A DNA stretch of 47,649 bases, taken from positions 1-47,649 of IMG/VR virus record IMGVR_UViG_3300027782_002618, one strand, 5' to 3'. The notes below the pieces were generated by a model. That model had not been told where the DNA came from, did not search any database, and saw only the letters and a program-made list of their open reading frames with translations. The position numbers and the translations under genes are program-made. Every line of letters starts with the position of its first letter. Position 1 is the first letter of the stretch. The stretch is from a virus. Below, in pieces: positions 17,227 to 25,902 of this stretch.

Positions 17227-20200
17227 ATGGCCTATGCTATTCGCCTTCCAGATGGCACTCTTGTCGAAAACATCCCTGATGAAGTAACGCCAGAGGCTGC
17301 TAAAGCTAAAATTCTTAAGACCTATCCACAGCTTTCATCTAAAGAAAGAACATTTGGAGAAGCCGCTAAGGACATCGGTGCCGGTGTCGTTGGTGGTATT
17401 GGATCCTTGGTTCAACTTCCCGGACAAGTCTTTGGTTTGGCTACTGGAGACTTCTCTAAGACTGGTGCTTTGGGTGCTGGTGAGGAGATCTCTAAGTTTG
17501 CTGAGGAGATGAAATCTGCTGGGCTTAAAGCTCGTGAAGCTGAGCGGGCGAGGAAGATTGCTGAGTCTGCTAAGGAAGGTCAGTTCCAAGCATTTGGTAC
17601 TGCACTTGGTGAGACTGTTAAAGATCCTGCATTGCTTCTCACATTCCTAGCTGAGCAAGCTCCACAGTTGTTAGTCCCATTTGGTGCGGCTCGTGGTGTA
17701 GGTATGGCCGCTAAGGGTCTTGGTGCGGGCGAAGCTGCGGTTGGTAAAGCGGCTGTCTCTGGCGCGGTCGGTGCTGGTGGCGTACAACAGGGTGCTGACG
17801 TAGGCGCTGGTGCATACGAGAACATCTACAAAGAACTCAAGAGTAAGGGTGCTTCTGACACTGAAGCCGCTCAGGGTGCTTTAACTTTAGCCCGTCAAGC
17901 TGGTGCCGCCGCAGGTACTATTTCTCTGTTGGCTCAGCGTCTACCCGGTGCTCGTCAGCTTGAGGAAGTATTGGCTGGTGTACCCGGTAAGGGTGCGGCT
18001 GGTCTAGCTGGCCGACTAAAGACTGCTGGTGGTGCTGCTGCGGGTGAGACTCTTGGTGAGATCCCTGAAGAAGTTGGCGGTAAGTTTGTTTCCAACTTGG
18101 CTATGCAACAGGTCAAGCCTGAGCAGAGTTTGACCGAAGGCTTAGGTGAAGCTGCGGCTATGGCCACTATCGGTGGTGTAGGTCTGGGCGGTGCGGCTGG
18201 CTTGGCTCGTCGTCCTGCGGCTCCTGAAGTTGAGCCTGTACCTCCTGCGCCCCCAGAGCAAGCACCTGTTCAGCCGGCGTTGCAACAGCAAGTTGAAGCT
18301 GTTACTGGTGTTACCCGTCCTGAAGCTGCTACTCCTGAGATGCTGACATCTGAGGAAGCTAATCGTCAGCGTCTGTTAATGCTCCAACAAAAGGCTGATG
18401 CAGATGCTGAGGTTCAAGCTGAGAAGGCACGGCGCGAGGGTATTCCTCCTCAAGTACCAGAAGCTCCCACACCAGATACTAGCAAGCCTAGTCTCAATGA
18501 GCAAATGCCTCAAGCTACACCTCGTGCAGAGTTGGAAGCTAAGCAAGCTGAGATTGACCGCCTGCGTTTAGAGGCAGGACTTCCTACTGGTGCATCATCT
18601 AAGACACCCGGTGTACAGCCTGAGCAGGTAGTTGCAGAAGAAACACCTACGCCCAAGATAGTAGACAACCGTCCCCTTGAAGACCGAGCCGCAAAGAACC
18701 GTTTGTTGGTCATGCAGAACATGCTCAAGAATCAAGGCGGTGATCCTAATAGCTTGACTATTATTCCTCACCCTACGGCTGAAGGTAGATTTGCCATTCA
18801 GTCTTTAGACGTTCCAGTTAAGCTGACTAAGAACTTACCTGAGACAGCTATTAACAAACCTGAGTCTCCAGTTGTTATTGATCCTGTCAATGCCTATATG
18901 GAGATTGCTCGCCGTACTAATACTCCAGCGTCTATGCGTCTGGTTAAAGACTTTGAAGCTGGCATTGTTACCCGTGAAGATGTAGAAGCTGCTATTGCCG
19001 CCGAGCAGAAAGCCGGACAGCCTTTGCCTTTAAACTATCAGGGTAACGGTGAGCCGTGGTTCCTTGCGGCTGAGACTGGTAAGCCTCGCGGTGATCGCAC
19101 ATTGCCTATCAGTGCTACGTTGACACCTACACCAGAAGGGCCAGAGCGTCCTCCTGTTACAAAACCTGCTACTCAAGTTTATGCAGAACAAGAACCACCT
19201 GCTGTTGGAACTACAGGTAGACCTCCTGTGGTTGAGCCGCCTCCGGTTGAGCCTCCTCCTGTTGAGATTGAGCCACCTACTCCCAGTACTGAGATGCCTA
19301 AAAACCTTGCTGAATTTAAAGCAAGGATGCCTATCACTTCAAACAACCCAGAAGTTCGTGCCGCTAATGAGCAAGGAAACTTTGCACAGTTAGCTGAAAC
19401 TTTGGCTAAGAGTAAGAACCCTGCTATCCGCCGTATTGGTGAGTTGGGTCGTGGCGTAGCTACAAAGATTAAGCTGAAGAAACCGGGTAACGTAGGTGCT
19501 AGTGTGGCTGGTGTGTACCGTTACGCTGATGACTCCATTCAGATGGCTAAAGCTTATGCTGGCGATGAGCACACAAACGCTCACGAGACACTACATGGAT
19601 TGATCTCTAAGGCACAGCGTTATCCTACTGAACGTCAAAAGCCTATCGCTGAACAGATTGAAAAGCTATACAAACACGTTAAAAAAGAACTGCGCCGTCA
19701 AGGTAAAGACTTCTACGGCCTGACTAACGAGCGTGAGTTCACTGCCGAAGCAATGACTAACCCAGAGTTCCAATATGAACTAATGCAGATCTCCTATGGT
19801 GGTCGTCGCAGTGCGTGGACAGCGTTCACCCGCATGGTAGCTGACTTGCTTGGCATTAAAGATGTCAACGCCTTAACTGAAGTAATGAACTTGGTAGACA
19901 GGCTTGCTCAAACTAAACAGCCTAAAGGCGTTAAGGTTGATAAGGGTGAAGTTGACTACTCAGAAATGACAGACCAGATGGAGATGCCTAAGTCTGTTTC
20001 TCAAGTAAAGCAGAAGGTTTCTACTGCCTTACAGAAAAACAAGCCTTTAACTACTGAGACTATGCAAGGTGTAAACCCACAGTTTACAGAGGCGGCTAAC
20101 CGTGTCTTCAAGCCACAGACTAGAACGATTGTTGAGAAGATCTCTGACATGCAAGATCGTTTCTGGCAACGTCTGGCTCAGGGTATTGCTGACCAGTACC

Positions 20201-22608
20201 GCACAATCAAAGACTACTCGCCTATAGGTTATATGCAGGCTCGCCTGTCTAAGACTGTTGACGGCGCTCTTGAGGGCATCTTATTCAGCGGCCATGTCTT
20301 TAATGATGGTGGTGCTTTGAATATTAAACAGGGAACCAAAGGTCTAATCGAGACGCTTAAGCCCGTAGGTTCTGAGGTAGACCGCTACCAGATGTGGGTT
20401 GCCTTGAACCGTGAAGCTAACCTGCCCAACGACAAACGTTCACGCAGCGATGACATGGACTACATGGTTGCTAATCGTAAGCAGTTGTCTGAAGGAACTA
20501 TTGATGGAAAGCCCCGTGCTGAGGTTTATGCTGCTGTTCTCAAAGATATGAATGGTCTGAACCGTTCCGTCTTGGATGTGGCTTTAGATCAAGGTTTGAT
20601 TGACAAGTTTAGTTACGACAACTTTGTTCGGGATATTTACTACATTCCTTTCTATCGCCAGATGGAAGACGGTGATCTTCAGGGTGCTCAGACATCCGCA
20701 GGTCTGACCCGTCAGCAGTTCTCCAAGGCTTTGAAAGGCGGAGGAGATCGTCCGTTCGGTGACTTGATGGAGAACACTCTGCGTAACTGGAGTCACATCC
20801 TGTCTGCGTCAATGAAGAACCAAGCCGCCGTGACAACTGTCAAGGATGCTGAGAAGCTAGATGCCGTAGAGCGAGCCACTGAACCGGGCCCAGATACCGT
20901 GAAGGTTATGGAAGACGGTAAGCCTGCTTACTACACCATCAAAGATCCTCTCTTGCTTGAGTCCATCACCTCTATCGGGTACATGGGGCCAAAGTCTAAG
21001 TTCCTCGATGTGTCTAGAGACTTTAAGAACATCTTGCAGTACGGCGTTACGATGTCTCCAGCGTTCAAGGTAAACAACTTGTTCCGTGATTCGGTTCAGT
21101 CTATGGCCGTGTCTGACTTAAGTAAGAATCCTTTTGCCAACGTGGTTGATGGATGGATTGCTACAGATAAGAACAACCCTGCACACATCTCCGCTCTGGC
21201 CGGTGGTGCTATCTTTAACTTCGGTACGGCTTATGAGGGTAATCAATCTAAGCTGATTAAGAGGTTACTGGCTAAAGGCGTTAAAGAATCTGACATCCTT
21301 GATACACCAGATAAGATTAAAGCTGGGTTGTCTAAGCTCTTTGAGAAGTATGAGGAACTTGGTAACAAGTCTGAGGCTGCTAACCGCATGGCACTTTATA
21401 ACCAGTTGCGCGAGGCAGGTTTCTCTCACTTAGAAGCTTCTTTCCAAGCTCGTGACTTGATGGACTTCTCCATGCAAGGATCATTTAGTGCCTTCCGTTA
21501 CTTGACTCAAGTCGTACCGTTTATGAACGCACGTATCCAAGGTCTGTACAAGTTGGGTCGTGACGGCATTCTTCCTACGAGCCGTGTGTTCTATAACTCA
21601 CTGACTGGTAAAGAGATTGACCTTGATGATAAGAAGAAGGCTCAGGCTTTCTCCATCATTACAAGTGCAGTTTGCCTTGCTTCGCTTGCTCTGTACGGCG
21701 CATTCAAAGACGACGAAGAGTTCCAGAAGCGTAGTGATTGGGATAGAGATAACTTCTGGTGGATCCGTTTACCCGGCATGGAAGCGGCTCTTCGTATTCC
21801 TAAGCCGTTTGAAATTGGTGCTATTGGAACTATTGCCGAGCGTACAGCCGAGCAGATTTTTGATGCCAACGCAGAAGGTAAGCAGTTCACAAGTGCTCTT
21901 AGCCGCATGATGTTTGACACATTCGCTATGAACCCACTGCCGCAGGTTATCAAGCCTATAGCTGACCTGTACGCCAATAAGGACAGCTTCACTGGTGCGC
22001 CTATTGAGACTGCCGGCATGGAAGCCTTGTCTAAAGCTGAGCGTAAAGCTGATACTACAAGTCCTTTGGCTATGGCCTTAGCGCCTGTACTGAACATAGC
22101 TTTGCCAGAAAAAGCAGAGTTAAGCCCAGTTCAGGTGGACTATGCTATTAAGGGTTACTTCGGTTGGCTGGGCGGAACAGTTGCCACGACATCTATGTAC
22201 GCTGTCATGCCATTTAAAGAAGGTGCGTACCCAGATACCAAATGGATGGACAAGGCTAGCCTTGGGTTTGTTAAGAGCCTGCCGTCTAACATGTCCCAGT
22301 ACACCACTGCGTTCTATGAGAACAACAAGCAGATTCAGCAAGCCTTTGCCGACATGCGTCATTACTCTGAAATTGGTGAGATGGATAAAGTCCAACAGAT
22401 CATGGAAGAGAAGGGCGATAAGCTAGCTTTGCAGAAGCTGTACACCCAAACCTCTAAACAGATGGCTAACATCCGTAAGCAGATCTCTATGGTGACTAAC
22501 GACACCAGTATGGACGGAGCTACCAAGCGGGAACAGATTGATGAAATGAAAGAGTTGATCTCCATGCTAGCCAAGCAAGCTGAAGATACTCGTAAGTCAT
22601 TTAAGTAG
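17227..22608 (+). CDS. 1793-residue polyvalent internal virion protein with zincin motif
   Basis: AGGGG just upstream favours ATG 17227 over the TTG at 17224. The N-terminus YAIRLPDGTLVENIPDEVTPEAAKAKI is a short domain often at the start of very large phage proteins. Gly/Ala-rich hydrophobic helices follow (about 40-330), then Pro/Glu linkers. HETLH (786-790), with a downstream NEREFTAEA acidic segment, has the HExxH form of a metallopeptidase. The C-terminal 800 residues are helical and resemble large polyvalent protein-associated domains, with hydrophobic patches near 1460-1490. I infer an ejected protein that helps DNA cross the envelope and may process host or phage proteins. Confidence 0.78.
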   Translation: MAYAIRLPDGTLVENIPDEVTPEAAKAKILKTYPQLSSKERTFGEAAKDIGAGVVGGIGSLVQLPGQVFGLATGDFSKTGALGAGEEISKFAEEMKSAGLKAREAERARKIAESAKEGQFQAFGTALGETVKDPALLLTFLAEQAPQLLVPFGAARGVGMAAKGLGAGEAAVGKAAVSGAVGAGGVQQGADVGAGAYENIYKELKSKGASDTEAAQGALTLARQAGAAAGTISLLAQRLPGARQLEEVLAGVPGKGAAGLAGRLKTAGGAAAGETLGEIPEEVGGKFVSNLAMQQVKPEQSLTEGLGEAAAMATIGGVGLGGAAGLARRPAAPEVEPVPPAPPEQAPVQPALQQQVEAVTGVTRPEAATPEMLTSEEANRQRLLMLQQKADADAEVQAEKARREGIPPQVPEAPTPDTSKPSLNEQMPQATPRAELEAKQAEIDRLRLEAGLPTGASSKTPGVQPEQVVAEETPTPKIVDNRPLEDRAAKNRLLVMQNMLKNQGGDPNSLTIIPHPTAEGRFAIQSLDVPVKLTKNLPETAINKPESPVVIDPVNAYMEIARRTNTPASMRLVKDFEAGIVTREDVEAAIAAEQKAGQPLPLNYQGNGEPWFLAAETGKPRGDRTLPISATLTPTPEGPERPPVTKPATQVYAEQEPPAVGTTGRPPVVEPPPVEPPPVEIEPPTPSTEMPKNLAEFKARMPITSNNPEVRAANEQGNFAQLAETLAKSKNPAIRRIGELGRGVATKIKLKKPGNVGASVAGVYRYADDSIQMAKAYAGDEHTNAHETLHGLISKAQRYPTERQKPIAEQIEKLYKHVKKELRRQGKDFYGLTNEREFTAEAMTNPEFQYELMQISYGGRRSAWTAFTRMVADLLGIKDVNALTEVMNLVDRLAQTKQPKGVKVDKGEVDYSEMTDQMEMPKSVSQVKQKVSTALQKNKPLTTETMQGVNPQFTEAANRVFKPQTRTIVEKISDMQDRFWQRLAQGIADQYRTIKDYSPIGYMQARLSKTVDGALEGILFSGHVFNDGGALNIKQGTKGLIETLKPVGSEVDRYQMWVALNREANLPNDKRSRSDDMDYMVANRKQLSEGTIDGKPRAEVYAAVLKDMNGLNRSVLDVALDQGLIDKFSYDNFVRDIYYIPFYRQMEDGDLQGAQTSAGLTRQQFSKALKGGGDRPFGDLMENTLRNWSHILSASMKNQAAVTTVKDAEKLDAVERATEPGPDTVKVMEDGKPAYYTIKDPLLLESITSIGYMGPKSKFLDVSRDFKNILQYGVTMSPAFKVNNLFRDSVQSMAVSDLSKNPFANVVDGWIATDKNNPAHISALAGGAIFNFGTAYEGNQSKLIKRLLAKGVKESDILDTPDKIKAGLSKLFEKYEELGNKSEAANRMALYNQLREAGFSHLEASFQARDLMDFSMQGSFSAFRYLTQVVPFMNARIQGLYKLGRDGILPTSRVFYNSLTGKEIDLDDKKKAQAFSIITSAVCLASLALYGAFKDDEEFQKRSDWDRDNFWWIRLPGMEAALRIPKPFEIGAIGTIAERTAEQIFDANAEGKQFTSALSRMMFDTFAMNPLPQVIKPIADLYANKDSFTGAPIETAGMEALSKAERKADTTSPLAMALAPVLNIALPEKAELSPVQVDYAIKGYFGWLGGTVATTSMYAVMPFKEGAYPDTKWMDKASLGFVKSLPSNMSQYTTAFYENNKQIQQAFADMRHYSEIGEMDKVQQIMEEKGDKLALQKLYTQTSKQMANIRKQISMVTNDTSMDGATKREQIDEMKELISMLAKQAEDTRKSFK

Positions 22609-22867
22609 AAGCGTCTAGTAGACGCTCTATCGTTACTGCTAGAGCGTCTAACTCGTCCATCTTCTTGATAGCCCACATCCTTTTCTGGCCGTGCCAGCCC
22701 ATCATTGGGCCTTGGTGACAGGACTTACACAAGGCTACTACTGTGTACTGTTGATTCTGTTTAACGTGGTGTGCATCTGAAGGCCCGGGTTCATCACAGA
22801 CAGAGCAAGGTAGTTCCTTGACTCTGCCTATGTGAAGCCTGTGCTTGGCTGTCAGTTTATTGTTCAC
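22601..22867 (-). CDS. HNH-type nuclease related to the Ref family
   Basis: Two CxxC pairs (Cys21/24, Cys47/50) and HH (33-34), followed by HQGPMMGWHG, give the zinc-stabilised beta-beta-alpha layout of HNH nucleases; GPSDAHHV and LCKSCHQG resemble the C-terminal domain of P1 Ref. I prefer the GTG at 22867, which has AGGG six bases upstream and overlaps the previous gene's last codons, over a TTG at 22885. The 88-residue protein is the last gene of the leftward recombination operon and overlaps the rightward polyvalent gene tail-to-tail by 8 bases. It likely nicks DNA in recombination or replication. Confidence 0.75.
   Translation of the reverse strand: MNNKLTAKHRLHIGRVKELPCSVCDEPGPSDAHHVKQNQQYTVVALCKSCHQGPMMGWHGQKRMWAIKKMDELDALAVTIERLLDAST
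22610..22626. terminator. hairpin at convergent gene ends
   Basis: AGCGTC-TAGTA-GACGCT forms a six-base-pair hairpin just after the rightward stop and inside the tail of the leftward HNH gene; a further copy of AGAGCGTCTA at 22639-22651 can pair with the same arm. There is no T-run on either side, so termination is uncertain. Confidence 0.35.
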
Positions 22868-23090
22868 CCGATACCCTGTACTCAATCATTGCATCTGCCA
22901 TTGCATAAGCTTTAAATGCAACGTCTTCCGCAAGATCGCCTACAGTTGATTGCCATTCATCTGGGATAATAAACGCTACCATTGCATGGATGGCTATGTA
23001 GTCTCTAAGAGTCATACCCTCATCAAAGGGTGCGCCGTGGCCAGTGTTGTGTATGGGGAAGGCCATCTTCCCGCCATATATTTCAGTCAT
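22857..23090 (-). CDS. small conserved phage protein of unknown function
   Basis: The 77-residue protein contains GMTLRDYIAIHAM and a helical C-terminus ending DVAFKAYAMADAMIEYR. I have seen the GMTLRDY-AM pattern in many short phage proteins of unknown role encoded near recombination genes. Overlaps both neighbours. Confidence 0.65.
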   Translation of the reverse strand: MTEIYGGKMAFPIHNTGHGAPFDEGMTLRDYIAIHAMVAFIIPDEWQSTVGDLAEDVAFKAYAMADAMIEYRVSGEQ

Positions 23091-23308
23091 TCTCTACTCC
23101 TAAATTTTGTTAGTTCTGCTTTGGCATCAAGCCACGGCTGGATGTAAACCATCCGTCTGTCGTGGTTGTTATTCCATTCGTTGATAGCAATAAAAGGATT
23201 GCGAGCAGCCTCCCACTCCTGCATCCAAGTAATTTCTTGCACGTTCATTGCACGTTGAGCATCGCTAACTAATTTCTCTAATTGTTCTATCTGGGTTTTG
23301 CGGTTCAT
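23087..23308 (-). CDS. small protein of unknown function
   Basis: The 73-residue protein is predicted helical, with a coiled-coil-like N-terminus (QIEQLEKLVSDAQRAM) and tryptophans at regular intervals. ATGA overlap with the next gene and overlap with the previous one support expression. Function not recognised. Confidence 0.55.
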   Translation of the reverse strand: MNRKTQIEQLEKLVSDAQRAMNVQEITWMQEWEAARNPFIAINEWNNNHDRRMVYIQPWLDAKAELTKFRSRE

Positions 23309-23499
23309 CTTTCCATCCTTTGAAACATCATCTCTTCGGCTTGGTCATAAGCCTGCTGAGCGTTCTGGTGCATGTCTTCTCCGCCGGCTAAGCCCATAAG
23401 GACAAAGGCAGCAAAGAAGTCAAGCATCGTAATCTGGTCAAGGGAGACAGGCTCCAACTTAACCAGACTCTTTACACCTTCAGGCTTTTTTCTTGCCAT
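23305..23499 (-). CDS. small protein of unknown function
   Basis: I chose the ATG at 23499 (64 residues) because AAGGT lies upstream at proper spacing; the longer frame from 23529 has no such signal. It starts MARKKPEG, followed by a helical hydrophobic segment (FFAAFVLMGLAGG). This may be a short membrane-associated protein; no family is recognised. Confidence 0.5.
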   Translation of the reverse strand: MARKKPEGVKSLVKLEPVSLDQITMLDFFAAFVLMGLAGGEDMHQNAQQAYDQAEEMMFQRMER

Positions 23500-23800
23500 T
23501 GGATTTACCTTTTGTGTTCTGAGAAACAATCATCTCGGATAGTTTCTGTGCCAACAGATCGGCAACAGTGTCACCGTTGTACGCAAGGCTCGTAGCAAGT
23601 TCGTCCTCACCGATCACAGAGATCGCATCGCGGATACCTTTGTTGTATCCACCATTGAACTCGTCATCGCCTTCGACGATCATCGTAATAGCATCACGCA
23701 CAAGGGCAGAAGCTTTGCGCTGACCAGCGGCTAGCTTTAGTTTGTCGTACACCTCCCGTTTAAGATGTACCGAGTAAGGTACTAAGCGGTTATCTTCCAT
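23480..23800 (-). CDS. ribbon-helix-helix-like DNA-binding protein
   Basis: The 106-residue protein has a short strand VPYSVHLKREVYDKL followed by two helices (KLAAGQRKASALVRDAITMIV), the layout of an RHH regulator. The C-terminus ends with a lysine-rich tail. It may regulate the leftward operon; targets are not evident. Confidence 0.55.
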   Translation of the reverse strand: MEDNRLVPYSVHLKREVYDKLKLAAGQRKASALVRDAITMIVEGDDEFNGGYNKGIRDAISVIGEDELATSLAYNGDTVADLLAQKLSEMIVSQNTKGKSNGKKKA

Positions 23801-24201
23801 GCTGAAAACTCCTGTGTTATGCCACGTAGCTTTTCTTGAGCACGGGCACTGTCTTTTATTTCTGTTCTTGAATTAATTTCCAAGTACTCTTTTAACCAAC
23901 TGGTTGCTTCCTCTTCGTTAGCGATGAAGATGTGGCCACCGTCATAGAGAAACTTGTGGAACTGAGAGTCTCTGCTGAGAATCCCAGCCATTCGAACGCC
24001 ATCGTTAGAGTGCTCTTGCTCTCTGTTCATTGGACGCTCTTCGTTATTAAGACGTACCATAACTACTTGGTACCTTGCACCTACGAAGTCACGCAGTATC
24101 TCCTCTGGCAAGTCGTCTGGGTGTATTGAGAGTGTCAATACGAACCCAGTCTTGTCTTGCTTGAGAGCTACCTTGACGCTTTCAAACTGGCTTGTTTTCA
24201 T
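23782..24201 (-). CDS. conserved phage protein of unknown function
   Basis: The 139-residue protein has an N-terminal beta-rich part (VKVALKQDKTGFVLTLSIHPDDLPEEILRDF) and a charged C-terminal helix. It sits directly after the SSB-like gene and overlaps it, suggesting a role in recombination or replication. No catalytic motif is visible. Confidence 0.55.
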   Translation of the reverse strand: MKTSQFESVKVALKQDKTGFVLTLSIHPDDLPEEILRDFVGARYQVVMVRLNNEERPMNREQEHSNDGVRMAGILSRDSQFHKFLYDGGHIFIANEEEATSWLKEYLEINSRTEIKDSARAQEKLRGITQEFSAWKITA

Positions 24202-24491
24202 CAGAAGGGAATGTCGCTATCGTCGGCAGGAATGTTACGCTGTTGGGGCGTAGCAGGCTTTTTATAGTTATTCACTTTGATACTGAAGAACTTTCCAAAC
24301 TGTCCTTCTTTAATCCAAGCACCAAGCTTCATGTTGATAGAGTCAGCGCCCTCTTGACGGGCATCTTCCAACATCTCTTTGATGAGAGAGATGTCAACAT
24401 CAATACTTCCAGTGTAGTCTGGTGAGTTGGGGTTGATCTTAGGCTGCTTAGCTTTGCCGAGCATTCCTGAGTTTGGGTATTTAGTAGCCAT
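24201..24491 (-). CDS. ssb: single-stranded DNA-binding-like protein
   Basis: The 96-residue protein ends in the acidic tip DDSDIPF, the protein-docking tail of bacterial SSBs. Its centre alternates beta-like segments (INMKLGAWIKEGQFGKFFSIKVN) compatible with a short OB fold. Position next to the ERF annealase supports a role in coating single strands during recombination. It is shorter than host SSB (about 170) and lacks a recognisable full OB signature, so the fold is inferred. Confidence 0.6.
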   Translation of the reverse strand: MATKYPNSGMLGKAKQPKINPNSPDYTGSIDVDISLIKEMLEDARQEGADSINMKLGAWIKEGQFGKFFSIKVNNYKKPATPQQRNIPADDSDIPF

Positions 24492-24493
24492 GA

Positions 24494-25180
24494 TTATCCT
24501 TTCAGTTCTTCTTTACGGGTTTTGAATGCGCCCATGAGCGCGGTATATCTCTCAACGTCTTCTAACTTCAGACGATCAAAGATAATTCTGTTGTTGGTAA
24601 ACAGCTTCATGACTTCAGCTTCGTTATGAGTCTCTTTGAGTCCCATGTTGGTGATGTCTACTACTGCTGTGATCCAAGATTCTGATGAGTCTCCGGGTTC
24701 CTTCTCTACGATGAGATGCCAAGACTTATCGTCACGGCCTTCCATCTTTAAGGGGACGGGTGTCTTCTTAACTGGCTCAGGTTTTGGTTCTGGCTTCGGT
24801 GCTTCTACAGGGGGCGCTGAATCTATGGGATCCCCTTCAACTAGCTCCATGGCGGCCATCCAAAGGTAGCGACGTTGGTAGCTCAAAACTGCGCCCAAAT
24901 TTTGGATAGGGTGTGCACCTTTAAGATTTGCCTCGGCCATTGGACTGGTAATCACAATGACTGTACCGTCATCTACATCTGTGATGCAGAGTTGGGCATA
25001 CTCGGTGCTAAACGTCACGACACCGCACAGGCCAAGGTCGTTGAAGATGGTCTGAACGTGAGGGATAAAGTCACTCAACTCAAAATATGAATAGCCTGCA
25101 AATTTATTAAGGCCAGACTTCTTCATCTCAATGGATTGAAGCTTGACCCTAGCTTGCATTAGCTTTTTATGGACTGACAT
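24494..25180 (-). CDS. erf: ERF-family single-strand annealing protein
   Basis: The 228-residue protein shows the ERF core: KFAGYSYFELSDFIPHVQTIFNDLGL and GAVLSYQRRYLWMAAMELVEGD (about 25-115). A Pro/Glu/Lys linker (about 118-145) separates a C-terminal domain. ERF proteins anneal complementary strands during phage recombination and circularisation. It is co-oriented with an exonuclease-like gene and an SSB-like gene, the usual partners. Confidence 0.85.
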   Translation of the reverse strand: MSVHKKLMQARVKLQSIEMKKSGLNKFAGYSYFELSDFIPHVQTIFNDLGLCGVVTFSTEYAQLCITDVDDGTVIVITSPMAEANLKGAHPIQNLGAVLSYQRRYLWMAAMELVEGDPIDSAPPVEAPKPEPKPEPVKKTPVPLKMEGRDDKSWHLIVEKEPGDSSESWITAVVDITNMGLKETHNEAEVMKLFTNNRIIFDRLKLEDVERYTALMGAFKTRKEELKG

Positions 25181-25657
25181 TTACTTTCCTTTTTTAAAAT
25201 ATGTATTCATCACATCTTGGTAGTCAAAGAACTCTTTGAAACAGTCTTCGATAAACACTGTCTCCAAGCTTGTAGCTTCGACTTCACCGTTGTATGTGAA
25301 TACTTTCTTTGGGACTCGTGTGTGTTTAAGCACAAAGTCCAAACCAGTTTGCGTAACTCTCCAGTAGCCGGAGTGTTTTTTCTTTTCGTCTTCTGTATTA
25401 GGTCTACGCTCAACAAGATCCCACCAACGAAGTGTTGCCAGTTGATTGGTTCTAACAACCCACTGCGGGCCATTAACAGGAACGTTGACCCAGCCAGCTT
25501 CATCGGCCTTTGCAGTACATAACCAGATCAAGGACTTGGCCATAGACTTATTGATGTTGCGTGAGTAAACCTTACCCCAACGATCACACACGGGGCAGTG
25601 GCCACCGTCACGATCTATCGTATGTCTCCATGCTTTTCTGAGTTCTGCTTTTTCCAT
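25181..25657 (-). CDS. zinc-binding phage protein of unknown function
   Basis: The 158-residue protein has CPVC near residue 21 after HTIDRDGGH, suggesting a zinc site, and a central region (VVRTNQLATLRWWDLVERRP) that looks like a winged helix-turn-helix. It ends immediately before the erf start. Possible DNA-binding accessory of recombination; not firmly identified. Confidence 0.6.
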   Translation of the reverse strand: MEKAELRKAWRHTIDRDGGHCPVCDRWGKVYSRNINKSMAKSLIWLCTAKADEAGWVNVPVNGPQWVVRTNQLATLRWWDLVERRPNTEDEKKKHSGYWRVTQTGLDFVLKHTRVPKKVFTYNGEVEATSLETVFIEDCFKEFFDYQDVMNTYFKKGK

Positions 25658-25665
25658 GATTCACC

Positions 25666-25902
25666 TCATTTAATAGATGGACGACCGGGGCGCTTCTTTG
25701 GAGTGCCGTCTTTCTTTACGCCGTACTTGTATGTCTTAGTCGAAACAGTGACTGTGTTAGTCGGCATCTGCTGCTGAGAGATAGCAATCTCATGGTCGAT
25801 GTAGTGGATCAATTGATTGACTTGCTTGAACGGCATCTCAATCAATGCACGGATAATCATCTCAGCACTTTCTTGTGTGAGCGATAGGCTAACTGGCTTC
25901 AT
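25666..25902 (-). CDS. small AT-hook-tailed protein
   Basis: The ATG at 25902 has AAGGAA upstream and gives 78 residues; a longer frame to 25968 overlaps the exonuclease gene without a signal. The N-terminal part is helical. The C-terminus KKDGTPKKRPGRPSIK carries RPGRP, the core of an AT-hook minor-groove binder. It overlaps the exonuclease stop by four bases. Probably a DNA-binding accessory. Confidence 0.55.
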   Translation of the reverse strand: MKPVSLSLTQESAEMIIRALIEMPFKQVNQLIHYIDHEIAISQQQMPTNTVTVSTKTYKYGVKKDGTPKKRPGRPSIK

